NCBI GenBank assembly: GCA_947628215.1
Contig: CANQYZ010000014.1
Location: 1 to 44,908, forward strand
Direction: 5' to 3'
Length of the DNA: 44,908 bases
Source: an uncultured Clostridia bacterium
GTDB lineage: Bacteria > Bacillota > Clostridia > TANB77 > CAG-508
Shown here: piece by piece, positions 44,866 through 44,908 of the stretch
How the letters are laid out: every line of letters starts with the position of its first letter
Numbering within the stretch: the first letter of the stretch is position 1
Position numbers and translations under genes: made by a program
The notes under the pieces: generated by a model
What the model was told of the DNA's origin: nothing
The model's input: the letters and a program-made list of their open reading frames with translations, nothing else
Database searches by the model: none

Positions 44866-44908
44866 ATGAATAAAAGGGTTAATATTAATTTAAAATCATT
44901 TTTAGCTC
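44866..44908 (+). CDS. Start of a third paralogous surface protein, cut by window edge
   Basis: MNKRVNINLKSFLA matches the first residues of the two preceding signal peptides. GAGGGGAGTATGCAT supplies a ribosome binding site. Only 14 codons are inside the window; the tandem family clearly continues downstream. Confidence 0.75.
   Translation, partial: MNKRVNINLKSFLA

Overview
The window looks like a chromosomal segment of an AT-rich (by eye about a quarter G+C), anaerobic, spore-forming member of the Clostridia. It carries sigma-G, a YlmC/YmxH-type protein and a SpoIVFA/SpoIVFB-like pair (sporulation), a reverse rubrerythrin and a bifunctional AdhE (anaerobic life), DapL and DapF (diaminopimelate synthesis), a sortase, and Gram-positive style terminators and ribosome binding sites. 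No tRNA, rRNA, CRISPR array or insertion sequence is visible.

Layout. 1-4.8 kb: a class B penicillin-binding protein (minus strand, cut by the window edge), rsmA/ksgA, dapF, a PPC-domain protein and reverse rubrerythrin. 4.8-6.8 kb, minus strand: an SGNH hydrolase and a compositionally foreign lipoprotein with an HExxH motif. 7-10.3 kb: the sporulation block. 10.4-14.4 kb: dapL, a sortase, the rpsF-ssb-rpsR operon and an orphan YefM-type antitoxin. 14.8-18.9 kb: an unknown protein, a GH10-PHP fusion protein and two small ORFs. 19-22.3 kb: gatCAB. 22.5-26.2 kb, minus strand: an AP-superfamily phosphodiesterase and two unknown proteins. 26.4-30.2 kb: adhE, dUTPase and a CarD-like regulator. 30.4-38.5 kb: one huge cyclic beta-1,2-glucan synthase-like gene. 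38.6-39.4 kb: an OmpR-type response regulator. 39.5 kb to the end: a tandem family of secreted surface proteins.

The main discovery candidate is a change in decoding. Seven genes (the PBP, dapF, the GH10-PHP gene, gatA, an unknown 674-residue protein, adhE and the glucan synthase) look broken under the standard code. Every break is the same event: an in-frame CGG codon after which the protein continues in the +1 frame, starting with glycine (GGA 11 times, GGT twice). There are 13 such sites. Skipping the single C at each one restores full-length proteins with intact family motifs, and the corrected lengths are exact multiples of three. Reading by eye I found no CGG codon used as an ordinary sense codon in any gene, whereas CGT, CGC and CGA do appear where arginine is expected. 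CGG triplets in the other two frames, including the same hexamers, cause no shift. I infer that CGG is unassigned as a triplet and that the ribosome moves +1 (or reads CGGN as a four-base codon) to insert glycine. The affected genes should then be annotated as functional, not as pseudogenes.
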